From Brachionus manjavacas (taxonomy: Eukaryota > Rotifera > Eurotatoria > Ploima > Brachionidae): DNA of 64,000 nt. The first letter of the stretch is position 1. Every line of letters begins with the position of its first letter. Both the position numbers and the translations under genes were made by a program. Below the pieces are notes generated by a model that saw only the letters and a list, made by a program, of their open reading frames with translations, was not told where the DNA came from and ran no database searches. Location of the stretch: positions 1,054,001 to 1,118,000 of the forward strand of contig JAHQIY010000002.1 in the NCBI GenBank assembly GCA_019054805.1. The letters are read 5' to 3'. This document shows, in pieces, positions 23,527 to 35,262 of this stretch.

Positions 23527-26500
23527 CTGTGTGTCTATGAATACTAGCGATAATTAAATTAAACCGCTTAATTTTTATTCAACAAACAAAAAAAAAACTT
23601 AAAAACTCTTTTATTAATTTAGATTAATCTAGTAAAATAAAACAAAAATAAAGTTCTTTCGTTCTTTGCTATTTCAACGTCTAAAAGATAAAGATAAATA
23701 TTTGAATTTTATTATTTTATTTTATTTTTTACAAAAAAAAAAGAAGAGATTCACTTGAAATGTAATACACAAATAGAGACACATATTAGTAATATTCTAT
23801 TGTTCGTGTTTAGTCGAGATTTTGTCGATTTAAAGCTAGAAATTCGAGCTTCTCAATCAGGTAACTATTAACTATTTTTTTATTTTGTTTTATTTTTTCG
23901 AGTTTGAAATTTTTTACCTTTTTTCTTAAACAAATTTTTGAATTTCAAACAAGGTTCCTAACGCTCATTTAAACATAAACTCTAACAGTATTACGCTTTT
24001 TACTCTCTTTTAATTAAAACTTTATTTATTCTATCTTTTCCAAACTTCACTTTGGCTTAATAGTGGCAATGCTTTGCCTAGAATTAATTAAATTAAATGG
24101 TACGTAAATTGAATAAATTTACCTTTTTTGGCTAAACTCGTGATTTTTGATAAGCGTCATTAAATTTAGCATAAAAAAAATTATGGAATTTTATGAGCAA
24201 ATTAAGGTGTACCGATGAAAATTGAGTATCAAAGTTTGCCAGACGCTTTTGCTAGAATGGAAAGCAAAGACTTGGCATGAGATAAAAAGCCATTGCTGAG
24301 CTAACATCTGTTACAAGAATTTAATCTAAAATCAAATCAACTCTATAAATTATTAAATTTGTTTGTCAAGTGATTTTTCTAGTACTAAAACTAACTTGAT
24401 TTTTTTTTACCTATTTTGAAATTTTTTTCAAAATTCAGCCTTTGGTTAATCTCACAGTTTTGTACTTTTTGGCGAAATTTTTGGATGAAGTGTCTTTGAT
24501 GGATAGCAAAAATCGCCTTGATAAACTGCGACCAGCGATTAGAGCCCGCGCATATCATGATCATTTATTTATCTAGACTTGAAAATATTTTGATTGTCAA
24601 AAACAAAAAGTGTTTACCTATTTTTGTTGGTTGTGTAGCTTGAAGAAAAATATTCCTTTCTTAGCATCCCAAGCAAACAAAATTGAAAATAGCAATCATA
24701 AAATTTCAAAAATCTTATTCTCCTTTTCAAGAATCAAAACAATAAAACTGAATAGTTTTATTATCTGCTTCGAAAGAGAGAGAGAGAGAAAGTTGGTTTT
24801 TTAATTAGTTTTTTTTTCATTTTTTAACTGTTGTTATAGCAATTATAAAAAAAGTCTTTCTGATAAACAAACATAAAATAATAAAGGAAATTTAGAGCCC
24901 ATTTTAAATCAAATATCCCAATTAGCTATCCAAGTTATCTAGCTTTCCTTGGCTTTTGCCAAAATAATTATGATAATTGCGGTCTATCATTAAATAAAAT
25001 GATAAAAATGTCTTGCGCGAAATTGTAATAAAACAAGACCAAGTTGAGCGAAAATAAAACCTTTAGTAGTTTTAGTTTGCTTGCCATAAATTATTTCTCC
25101 AAACTTTTCTTATTGCAATCATTATTTTGGGTTATTATCGCTCCATTGCCTCAACTAAATTTATTCAACTAATTATTATAATTTGAATTCAATTTCGACT
25201 CTTTTCTTTCTCTAATCTTGTAGCAGCGCCTTTTGTTCACACAGCTTTCAATTGCAACAAGAAAACGCATCAAACCGGATTTGGACCTGGAATATGTTCA
25301 TTGATTGAACTCTCACTATAAAAACATCAACACTTAATCTAGACTTTTTATTTTATTTCTAAATCTATTAAGCAAGAAAAATTTTCATAATTTAAATATT
25401 TTTTTGTTGCTAAAAGGATCACAAAAAATTCATAAAATGTGGCGATTAAATTGGCCAAGTTGCGCTGTGAAAAGTTTGGAGTCCTTCTAGTTCTAGTCAC
25501 AGCTCAAGCCTATAGCTACATGTCGATAGCTTGAGCTTTTGGGTAAAAAATAAAAAATCCTCAAATTTCGGATGAAATATTTAATTTGAACAAAACAGAT
25601 TTGGCCCTGATGCTGGCTTCAAAAAAGCTCTGAGCTCTGTTTATGTCTTAAAACAATTCAAAACTCTAATCAATAATTTTTGAAATTTACTTTCTTTTAA
25701 AATGAATCAATTAAATTCTAAGAACAAAATGCTTTAAGCAAACTCAAAAGAATTAGCTAAGGAACTACTATCCTCGCTGTGGAATAATTAAATTTGTCTT
25801 TGAAAAAATTCAATAAAACTTCAATTTAGCCTGCGAAAAAAAAATTAATTTTTTTTAAACTAATGCCAAAAACCACTGTCTTTTTTGTAATCAAAACAAA
25901 GTTCGTAATTCGACTAATTGATTTTTTTTCCATCAAATTATTTCTTATAATAAGTTAAAATTATAAAAAAATATCAACATTTTAACTTTTCATGTATATT
26001 TGTTTCTATTATTCTTGATCTAATGTCATATCACTAAAATATGTCATCTTAGAGTTTCGAAAATATTTTTGATTTAATTTTTTTAAATAATAATTAAAAA
26101 TAATTGTCCTATTTCTTTCCTAGCGGACAATGGGGAGGCGCTCATCTCCTTTTCCTGATCTGACACAGAGGTTACTGCATGGAGTTGATCATGTACACTC
26201 ATTTATTAAATTCCAGAGATTTATAAAAAATTTTTTTAATAATTAGCCGTATTTAAGTCTGCGCCAACTCTAAAAAAAAAATTTCAATATTTAAGCTGGT
26301 ATTTTCTCCAAATGAGCATTAAAATTCCCATTAAAACTCAAAACATAATGCTTTTTAAATCATCCATTTTACATGAAAAACTTGCCAGCATCGGAGCTCT
26401 CAGCCGCTTAGAGGAAATGTTAATCTTTGTTTTTTTATCTAAGCTAATCATCATGTATTGTCTAATTAGCACGAATTTAAACAAGTTAATTTTAAAACAA

Positions 26501-29500
26501 AATTAATTTCCACTAGAATAGCAAAAAAACAAGTCTAAAACAGCATTATTTAGACCATTTTTTTACCAGTCGAAAATCAAGGAAAAAAATTGAAGTAAAT
26601 TTTCAAAAACTTGCTCAAAACTAGAATAAAAAAATGAGAAATTTTTTATATTTTTTAGCTTTCAAAACTAAATATTTTAATCTAAAAGTAAAGTTTAATT
26701 AAAAATGTTTATTTTGAAATTTTGCTCTATATCTTTCGTTTTTGATTTTAATAAATACTAAATTAATGGGACTCGTGTGCAAAATTTAGAATAAAAAAAG
26801 GAAGGAAACACCATTTTATAAAGAATAACAAGACACCACTAGTAAATTAATTCCGAAATTATTTTGTTGAGTGATTTATTTAATCGACAAAAAAAGACGT
26901 CCAAAAAAAAAAATTGCACAATAGTCTGCTCAATCTGAAGATTGGCGCTGAATATTAAATATGGAACCGCTTTCATCAAGTACCTAAAGTTAAACAACAA
27001 CAAAAATTTCCTAATTTTCTCTTCAAATTTTCAAGTATACCATTAACGATTTACTTAAACTAATTTTCTTGATTGATTTTAGACTTTATTTTTTGCTAAA
27101 CAGAAACGTGTTCACCCGCTCTTAAATTTAAACAAATTCCATAATGAAAAATCTCTAAGATTTTAATTGAAACAAAAAAATGAAATATTACATAATTTGA
27201 ATGAATAAATTAAATAGGGCTCTTTATTTCCTCCAACTAAATAATAAAAATAAAAACGCGAATCATTAATGAAATTCTGTTTTTAAGTTTTTATACTACA
27301 TATGTTTTATTTAATAATTTTCCTACTTAACTCATTAATTTGAAACCTTTCGATACTCAAGTAGAAACAATGTACCTAAAATCTACGCCAACATTTCTTA
27401 AGCTAACAGTGATCATGTTTGTTTATGGATTTGGCAAGCATTTTGAACCCACATAGCAAATGCATTCAGAATTGATACTTTACTCTATATCGTTTTGTTT
27501 GATTGAAACAAGTCTAATCGCTTGTTTTGTTTGTGGGGAGCATTGTGTGAGGAATCGAGTTGCTTTTAGGCAAAACTTTAATGGAAAAAATTCCAAAATC
27601 TTATTTGATTTTCTTTTGCATAATTTAGTCATAAAAACCTGAAAAACAACCTTTAAGTTTCATTCTAGCATGATAGTTTAGCAGTAAATGCGGTATAGTG
27701 TTCCATACCAGCGCAAAATTACGCTTAGATATCAGGGCTATTGCAGTCCCCATAAATTTAATTTGAGCTTTAAAACTATAACTGTCTTGGCAGTTGCTAC
27801 TTCTTTGGATTTTCTATTCAGTGCGTCCACAACTTTGTTTGCTATGAATCATTTACGGTATTGTCCTTTTTTATTTATTTCTCTCACAAGTTTATGATCA
27901 TTTGCCCTTCTAAGATTCATTAAGATTGTCTAGCATTAAGAACTTCACTATAAACTGAAGTAACTTATTCTTTATTTTTAGTTTTATATTCACTCTTATT
28001 TTATTCAAAAAAATATTTTAAAACGAAATCGTTATCTTTAACTACGCTTGAAGTATTGGCCAGACTTAAAGTGTAACAGACGTTTAAATTATTTAGAATT
28101 TTTTTAATCAAATTCCCTTTTGCAAACAATGCACTAAATAATGTAACTTCACTACTTTGAAAGCCTGTCTTGATCAATTTTTTTATTAAAATTGGTGAAA
28201 ATTTTTAAAAAATGATGTAACTCTGGCACTGAAGCTTAAAAAATTGCAGCCAAAATTTTTAATGGAAAATTTGCATTTGAGAAAAATATATTTTTGCTAA
28301 ACAAAGTAAAAATCAATTGAAGATTATCAAAAAATCGATTTCAAATAATTTTTTGGTTATTGAACTTGGCAAATTCTTCTTCGAAATATCGATTAGCATT
28401 TTTAGATTTTTTTTAAATTAATAAATTGTCATATCCAAATTGTTAGATTCATGTGCGAGGCTTCTCAAAGTCTTGAATATGCTAATTCGATATTAGATGA
28501 CAAAATTTTCATCATTATGATTTTTGTTGACTTTGGGGAGTCGAAATTTTGAATCCAAATTCTATCGAAGGCTACGAAAACTAAGGTGCAAAATAGACGC
28601 AGCTTAGCTTCATTTATTCCTTGTTATTCAGCTTTAGCCTCAGACATAAAAGTGTTATTTAAACAGAATGATTAATTAGCTCTTGCATTTTACTTGTGAA
28701 AAATTATTTAAAAAATTTTCTGAACTAGAAAAAGAATTGTTTATTCCAACTAAATCCGGAATTCGCTTTTCTTTTTTTTAAATTTAGCTTGTATAACTCA
28801 AAGCCTAGAGACTACATCAAGATAAGAACGAATAAATTTAAATCTCTAATAAATCATTCTGAACAATATTGGCCAAATTATTGGAAAATTTGCATCAAAC
28901 AAAGCGATAAGATTATCGATTCAATTAAATAAAATCACAATAAACCCAATTTAAATTCAGCTTTTCAATTTATTATTTCATTATAAATAGGAAACATGGT
29001 TTCGAAATTTCCAAAAATAACAATAACTCGCTTAGACTCTGCCTTAAAATCTATGCCTTTTTCTCCTTCTTTTTTATTTTGGCTATCAATTTAACCAAAA
29101 AAAAAACGATGATGCATTTTAGTTTAGCCCACGTCTGATTTCTAAGCTAATTTAAAACAACATGTGTGAAATCCTACACACAATTTTAAAAATTCCGGTC
29201 GTGATGTAAAATATAAAAAACAGAAAATCAAGCAGTCAAAAAATAGTTAAATTTAAAAAATAATTTCAAATTGGTTTTAAGTAAAGGTTATTAAGAAAAT
29301 TTTAAAATTTATGAAAAATATTCTTTTTAGTTGATTTAAAAATGGAGTTTTTTCTTGAACAAAATAACAATTATAAAACTATTAAAATAATTTTTAGCCT
29401 TTTTTTGTCTTGAAAATCGGTTTATCTGGAAACAAAGTTAAATATAAACTTTTATTTATAGAAACATGCAGTTCCTTAAGCGCTATTTTGAGATCTTTGC

Positions 29501-31266
29501 TTAATCTATTAAGTATTTTTTTCTAATAAAAAATAATTTATAACACATGAGTTTTTTTTTATTACCTTTCAAAAACCATAATTAATTCTATTTTTTTATT
29601 AAAAATATGCAAAATAGTGTCTCCGATCTGGTCATTGTTAAAAAAACTAATGAGGTTCAGATAAAAAAAATTGCTAAAAATTTAAAAAAGAAAGTTTGCT
29701 ACCAGACATAACCCTTAATTTATTTAGATTAAAAAATAAAGCCGGAAATCTTTTTCTTTCCTTTCCTTAAAATTTTTCAAAAACTTTGAAAACTTAAAAT
29801 TGACAACAAAAGGATTAAGATTATTAATACCTTTAAAAAATTCTAAAATATTTAAAAAATGTTCTTTTAATAGTTAATGATCATATTTTTTTTCCGAAGA
29901 TGAAAAAACTTCAAATCTTATTTCTTATCCAGGAGGAAAATTCAGACTCTTGAAGCAATCTTTCTTTTTATTAAAGCTAAAAATACTTATTTATTTTATT
30001 TTAATAATTTTTTATTCGAGCTTAGATTTCATCAAATTCACAAAAACCATTTTAAAAAAGTACAAAAAAATATTTCATTTAAATTTTTCATATGAATTTT
30101 CAAAAACAAAAATCAATAATTAATTAATTGTCAGTTAATGTGTCAAAGATGATAATGGAATTTCATAATTTTTCGATTTAAAATTGAACTAGATCAATGA
30201 AGTAAAATGCTGGTTATCAAGAAAATTCGCTTCTGTGTTGAATTTCTTCATATTTAGTTTAAAATTATATTCAAAATAAAAATATAGCAAGTTTTACCGA
30301 AACAAATATAATTAATATTAATTGGCTTTTAATTTTTTTTAAATTTCTCAGTCTAAAAAAAATAACATTTAAATTTAATATTATCAGTTTTTTTATCACC
30401 GATGATTTTTTCCTATGATCAAAAAATGAAATCTTCTAAATTAAATTAACCACATTAAAAATTTAATAAAAATATTAAGTAAAAAATAATTTTATAAGGA
30501 AGAGAAAAGTTGATGGAAGATTAAGGAAAACAGAGAATGCATGACTCTTGGTAGTTAGTTAGAAAAAATAAAGAGATTATATTTAAAATGAGTAAAAGAC
30601 AAATCTGAATAGATAGTTGCTAGAATTTATTAAAAAAAAATGAAGCTAAAAAATGCTGAATTATTACTTTAAATTATTTAATAAGGACATTTGATTCTAA
30701 TAATAAAAAAAAATTCCTTTTTAAAAATTACTTTAATCTTTATTAGTTTTATTGTTTTTATAGCTCTGACTTTAGGTAAAAGAAAAACCGAAGCTTAAAA
30801 ACATTTATATGTCAAATTCTTTTCAATAAGCTGATTTTTTTACAAAAAATCATAACTTTTATTTTAATTTGCTTGTAAATTTTGTCAAATTTATTATTTA
30901 ACAAAAATACGAAATTTAGAAAATATTGTTGTCTGCTTTAAAAAAGAATATTCTTTAAAAAAACGCTAGATTAAACAATTTTGATCCCGTAAGCAACTAT
31001 TTGACACTTTTTGTAGCCAAAAGTCAAAAAAAAATTCAATTTACTTATAAACATTAAATAAAGATTTTAGAAAATTAAATTTATTTTTTATTTTTTTTCA
31101 ATAAATAAACACATAAATTACAAACTCAAAACTGTAAACAGATAGAATGCCAAAAAACTAAAATCAAATTTTAATTTTTGACTGTAGTCTCTGTTGTTTG
31201 GCTATTGATTATATTTGATTGAAGTTTTTTAATTTCAGGCAAAGTAAGCGTTCAAGAACAAATATT
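23527..31266. other. Gene-poor stretch; nothing recognised
   Basis: About 7.7 kb of AT-rich sequence on both strands without a frame whose translation looks like a conserved protein. It may be the 5' intron and promoter region of PDE8, since that gene lacks its usual N-terminal exon here. Slightly GC-richer islands (26120-26200 and 27690-27860) give short frames that I do not recognise. No tRNA, array or clear inverted repeat was seen. Confidence 0.5.
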
Positions 31267-32131
31267 CTAAATTTGACATTTGTAAAAAAGCAGTTGAAAA
31301 AATAAACTTGAATGAAAGAGAAAAGCAAAAAGATCAATCAAATTTAAAATGCTACACCACTTGGAATTGATAAGAAATAATTATAGAAAAAATCCAAATG
31401 AAATTGTCGCTGGCATAGTCATTATAATAAAAGCAAATGTAAAACTCAATATGGAAATTTTTAGCCTTCTCTTCTTCTAATTAGCCTTGATTTCATTTTT
31501 GTTTTTAATATTCTTGAGAGATTTATTTTGCATTTGCGTCTTGGTAATCAGTAAAATATTGAAAATGGTCATTACTGCAAGCGGAAAAAAATTGTACACT
31601 GCCAAGTTTATTTTGTCCCAAAGCGGGTATATGCGAAATGCGGGCGTGTACCAAAAGCATTTGTCATAAACCACTTAAGAAATTAGGAAGCAACTACTTT
31701 ATTGGTATCAAATTTGGATTTATTAAAAACATTGACTTGACTTTAAAGAAAAAAAAAAAAAATTTAAGTCATTGACTTGACTTGATTTAAGACTTGTGAC
31801 TTAAATACAAGTCTAATAAAAAGTGAAAGTTGAGGAAGAATAAAATTGTGGTAATCAGGCCACTCTATTTGTAAGAAGTCTTTAGGGTCTTATTTTAGAT
31901 ATTCAAGCTCGATTGTAAAGTTTGGCTATAAAAAATGATTCAAGTTCCATACAAAAAGCATGCTGTGTCTGCAAAAGCCACAAATGATAAGAATACCATT
32001 GCTGGTATTTTTTTGAAAGGTTCGAAAAATCTGAATATAGCAAAGCATGGAGTATTTCCAGTAATATCTAGGAATATAATCAATAATGGTAGGTAAGAAA
32101 CAAATTTTTCGAATGTTTTAAGTTCACTCAT
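31267..32131 (-). pseudogene. Rhodopsin-family GPCR pseudogene
   Basis: Minus-strand pieces in receptor order. 32131-31940 gives transmembrane segment 1 (YLPLLIIFLDITGNTPC, with the typical GN) and segment 2 (VFLSFVAFADTACFLY, with AD). 31674-31477 gives an extracellular loop with Cys and Trp and segment 5 (PLAVMTIFNILLI). After an in-frame TAG comes segment 6 (RRLKISILSFTFAFIIMTMP), and after an in-frame TAA segment 7 (LIDLFAFLFHSSLFFQLLFY). Segments 3 and 4 are missing, replaced by AT-rich repeat sequence at about 31675-31930. Ligand class cannot be told. The segment 6/7 style resembles the large receptor expansions of rotifers. Confidence 0.75.
31740..31830. repeat. GACTTG-rich dispersed repeat
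   Basis: 'attgacttgactttaaag...gtcattgacttgacttgatttaagacttgtgactt' is built of GACTTG units related to those at 49407-49470 and inverted at 9346-9420. It lies in the gap of the GPCR pseudogene where segments 3-4 should be, so the insertion may have caused that loss. Confidence 0.45.
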
Positions 32132-33300
32132 TTTGAAAATGTTTTAGAATAAATGCTAAAGAAAAAATTGATTCGAAGGCTTATTTCATACTTTGCAAAC
32201 ACTATCATTTTTTAAAATTTAAACCATTAAGCAAATGTTTTAGTTAATTAACTATGATAGAAAATCAATTAACTTTATATTTTTAAGGAAATTTATTCCA
32301 ATTGTAAATATATTCGAATTATAGAGTATTTTAAGGATGAAGAGATCTATTTGATAAATTTAAAAATTCATTAGATTTTTTTTGGTACCGCGCAATTTAA
32401 TTTAAAAAAAAATTAGTGAACGTTTTTTTATTCAAGGTAATTTAAAAAAATAAAATGTATCTAAAACTTATTACTAACATTTTCTGAATATCAGTAATAA
32501 AATATACATGTTTCGAGATACTTTGAGAATACTTGAAGCTTTTATTTAAGAGTTATTCAATTAAAAAATAAAATTTCAAACTTAAGTTCCAGAAATTCAA
32601 AACCTAAGTTCTATCTTAATTTCTAATTTTTGACTTGAAATTCGTAATCTACGTCCTGTGAAACCTAAAATTTCAAATTTTTTTAGAAGTTCAAAAAAAT
32701 TAAATTTTATAATATTAATTAATTTTTTATGTAAAAAAATTGTTTTTTAAAATTTTGCAGTTATTTCAGATCCAGATATTCATTGATAAAATTGAAATTT
32801 TTTTTAAAATAATATATAACCTGAAAGAATAAAAAAATTTCTAAACTTTATATAGTTTTATAGTTTATAATCTAGTATATAATTTTACTTTAGACCCAAT
32901 TTTTTTTTTCTTTTAAATATACTAGACAAAATTCTGACAAATCAATGGTTTTATTTTTTTGGATATTAGGCTTATTTTTTACAGACAAAATCATTTATAT
33001 TAAAATTAAATTGGTTTTATTTTTTGTGTTTGAATTACAAAATATACTAAATGTTGAACAAACATTGAAATAGTGTGATGTTTCACATATTTTTTCAGAT
33101 TCAAAAAAATAACATTGCCAACATGAAAAGCTTTTTTTTTTTTTATTTTGACTTGGGGTTTGTGATGTGATGATCTTTATGTTCACCTAATCAAAAATAC
33201 TAAAATCTTTGGTTTTGGTATTCCTAATTATTTATTTGAAGGTTGAAAAATTAATTTTAATTCTTATTATTTATGCTGAAAGACAAAACAAGCTCCTTCA
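32132..33300. other. No gene recognised
   Basis: AT-rich sequence with runs of A and T and stops in all frames; no conserved coding or structured repeat was found. Confidence 0.5.
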
Positions 33301-33324
33301 AAAAAACAAAATCAAAATATCTGT

Positions 33325-34545
33325 GGATTCTGCCCTGGAATTTGTTAGAGACTTCCTGTCCGGTAGGCGGCAAGCGAGTTGTGTTTGGACAGCATAAAGC
33401 AGATTGGCTGGATGTGGCGAGTGGAGTTCCTCAGGGTAGCGTACTTGGACCCCTTCTGTTCGTCATATACATCAACGATATGCCTGGAGAAGTCAATCAT
33501 CTTGTCAAACTTTTTGTCCGACTATAACAAGCTAATCGCCACGATACGTACCAACAGTGACAACAGTGACCTCGACAACAGTGACCAACAGTGACAACAG
33601 TGACCTCGACAACAGTGACCTCGACAACAGTGACCAACAGTGACCAACAGTGACCAACAGTGACCTCGTCCTCCTTCATCACGACCTTGACGCTCTCTCC
33701 GAGTGGTCAAAAATATTGCGCATGCTTTTCAATGTGGAAAATGCAAGGTGATTGAGTTCAGCAGGTCCAGCAAAAACCACTTCTCTAATGAGGGATTCTT
33801 GCTCTAATGAGAGTCTGAGCTACTAATGAGGGATTTTGGCTCTAGAAGTGCATTAGACTTTGTAAACACTGAGAAGGATCTGGTAGTAACTTTCTCAAGT
33901 AATTTGAAGTTAACTTACCACATTTGAACACAAGCCAATAGAGCAACGAGTATCCTCGGTCAGCTAAAACGGACTTTCAGATACTGGACCATCGACACAT
34001 TCAGGACCCTCTACTGTGCTTTCGTGAAGCTCCATCTGGAATAAGCTGCCGTCATCTGGTCCCCTCCTTGCAAGAAAGACACAAAACTACTGGAGACCGT
34101 GCAGAAGAGAGCCACCAAACTAGTCTCGAGAATTAAAGATTGAATTTACGAGGATCGCCTTGCCATCCTTACATCCTAAACTTGACATCCCTCCACGATC
34201 GCCGTGCAAGAGGTGACATGATCCAACAGTTCAAGCTAATAAACGGCATCAACGCAGTAAGCTGGGCGATGATGCTTTTAAAGCTGGCCACCAAGTTTTT
34301 ACCACATGATAATTTTTTTTATATTTCTTTTTAATTTCTTTATTATATACCTCTCTCAGTTTATTCTAATTTTTTGACTTTTTATTTTGTGTATTATCAA
34401 AGTTACCAATTATGTCTATCGAAATACAAAATCTTATCAGTTTCTCTTATTTCTGTAATTTTCCTTTTATTGCGTAGTGTGCTACCATACCGATCTCCTG
34501 GTAGACCGCCTCCGCAAGCTTTCTTGCCATACCTTATTATTATTA
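33325..34545 (+). mobile_element. 5'-truncated LINE remnant (RT domain to 3' tail)
   Basis: The translation runs LEFVRDFLSGRRQ, then after a frameshift ADWLDVASGVPQGSVLGPLL and FVIYINDMPGEVNHLVKLF. The catalytic F-A-D-D block is damaged (FVRL/SDYN). After a minisatellite (33550-33666) come LDALSEWSK, EKDLVVTFSSNLKL, TFRTLYCAFVKLHLE, AAVIWSPPCKKDTKLLETVQ and RRARGDMIQQFKLINGI, in several frames. This is the usual order of a CR1/jockey-like RT. The 3' end at 34490-34545 is a hairpin (CCGCAAGCTTTCTTGCC) followed by (TTA)n. Many stops; not functional. Confidence 0.85.
33550..33666. repeat. CAACAGTGAC minisatellite inside the RT frame
   Basis: About ten copies of CAACAGTGAC, four of them followed by CTCGA, in two interleaved higher-order patterns. 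It sits between the RT catalytic block and the LDALSEWSK block of the LINE remnant at 33325-34545. The flanking coding sequence shows that roughly one copy was the ancestral state. Confidence 0.9.
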
Positions 34546-35262
34546 TCTAAAAATTGTTCATCGAATTCTATTTTGGTACACCTTGAACAAAAATAATGGG
34601 TGAAGTAATAGTTCACAAAACCAGAGAACAAACCAGAGATTTTTCGCATAAGAAGTAAACTATGATTCACCAACTAGACCCAGTTTTTCGACGATTGAAT
34701 ATAAACTTTAATCTAAATGAATTATTTATCTATTTTTTTTCTTTTTTTCTATTTATTCATTTTTTATTTTATTTTTTATTATTTAACTTTATTTTTAGTT
34801 TATTCATTTGTTTTTATTCTAAAGGAGCATTTACTCGGTATAAATTATAAATGAGTTATTTAATTATTATTTTGTTTCTTAAACTAATGCATTTAATGAA
34901 CCTTATAGTTATTAATTATTAATTGAAACACCGTTAAAAATAAGCAGAGAATTCGGTGTTAAAGTTGGCAACAGTCCAGTGAATAAATTAAATGAATTAT
35001 AAAAAAATTGTCTTTGAGATTGTTTTTCTAATAGCCAAATGAGTTAATTCTTTGTCATAATTCAACGTTTTCATGGTTGTTAGTTTTCATCGAAAAAATT
35101 CTGCCCTTAGATTTCCACAATCCTGCTTATTAACAAGTTTTAAGAAGAATTCTTACTTTTTGAATTCTAGACAAATATAGAATAAAATTCAAAATAATGA
35201 AAATTTTTGTCTAAAAATTAAAAAAGTTACGAAAAATTTATTTTTAACCTTTTCCTTACATT
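34546..35262. other. No gene recognised between two LINE remnants
   Basis: AT-rich. A partly protein-like minus-strand frame (34673-34482) overlaps the LINE tail and is considered chance. The right end abuts the (TAG)n tail of the next LINE. Confidence 0.45.

Noticed and set aside
24610-24804. 64-codon plus-strand frame ending in ERERERK
   Set aside because: It ends in a (GA)n microsatellite, with no conserved motif and no splice context.
27460-27897. Two short plus-strand frames in a slightly GC-richer island
   Set aside because: Translations are hydrophobic but not recognisable as receptor segments, and no neighbouring exons were found.
33497-33710. Minus-strand frames rich in VTVVEVTVGHCW repeats
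   Set aside because: They are translations of the CAACAGTGAC minisatellite within a dead LINE.
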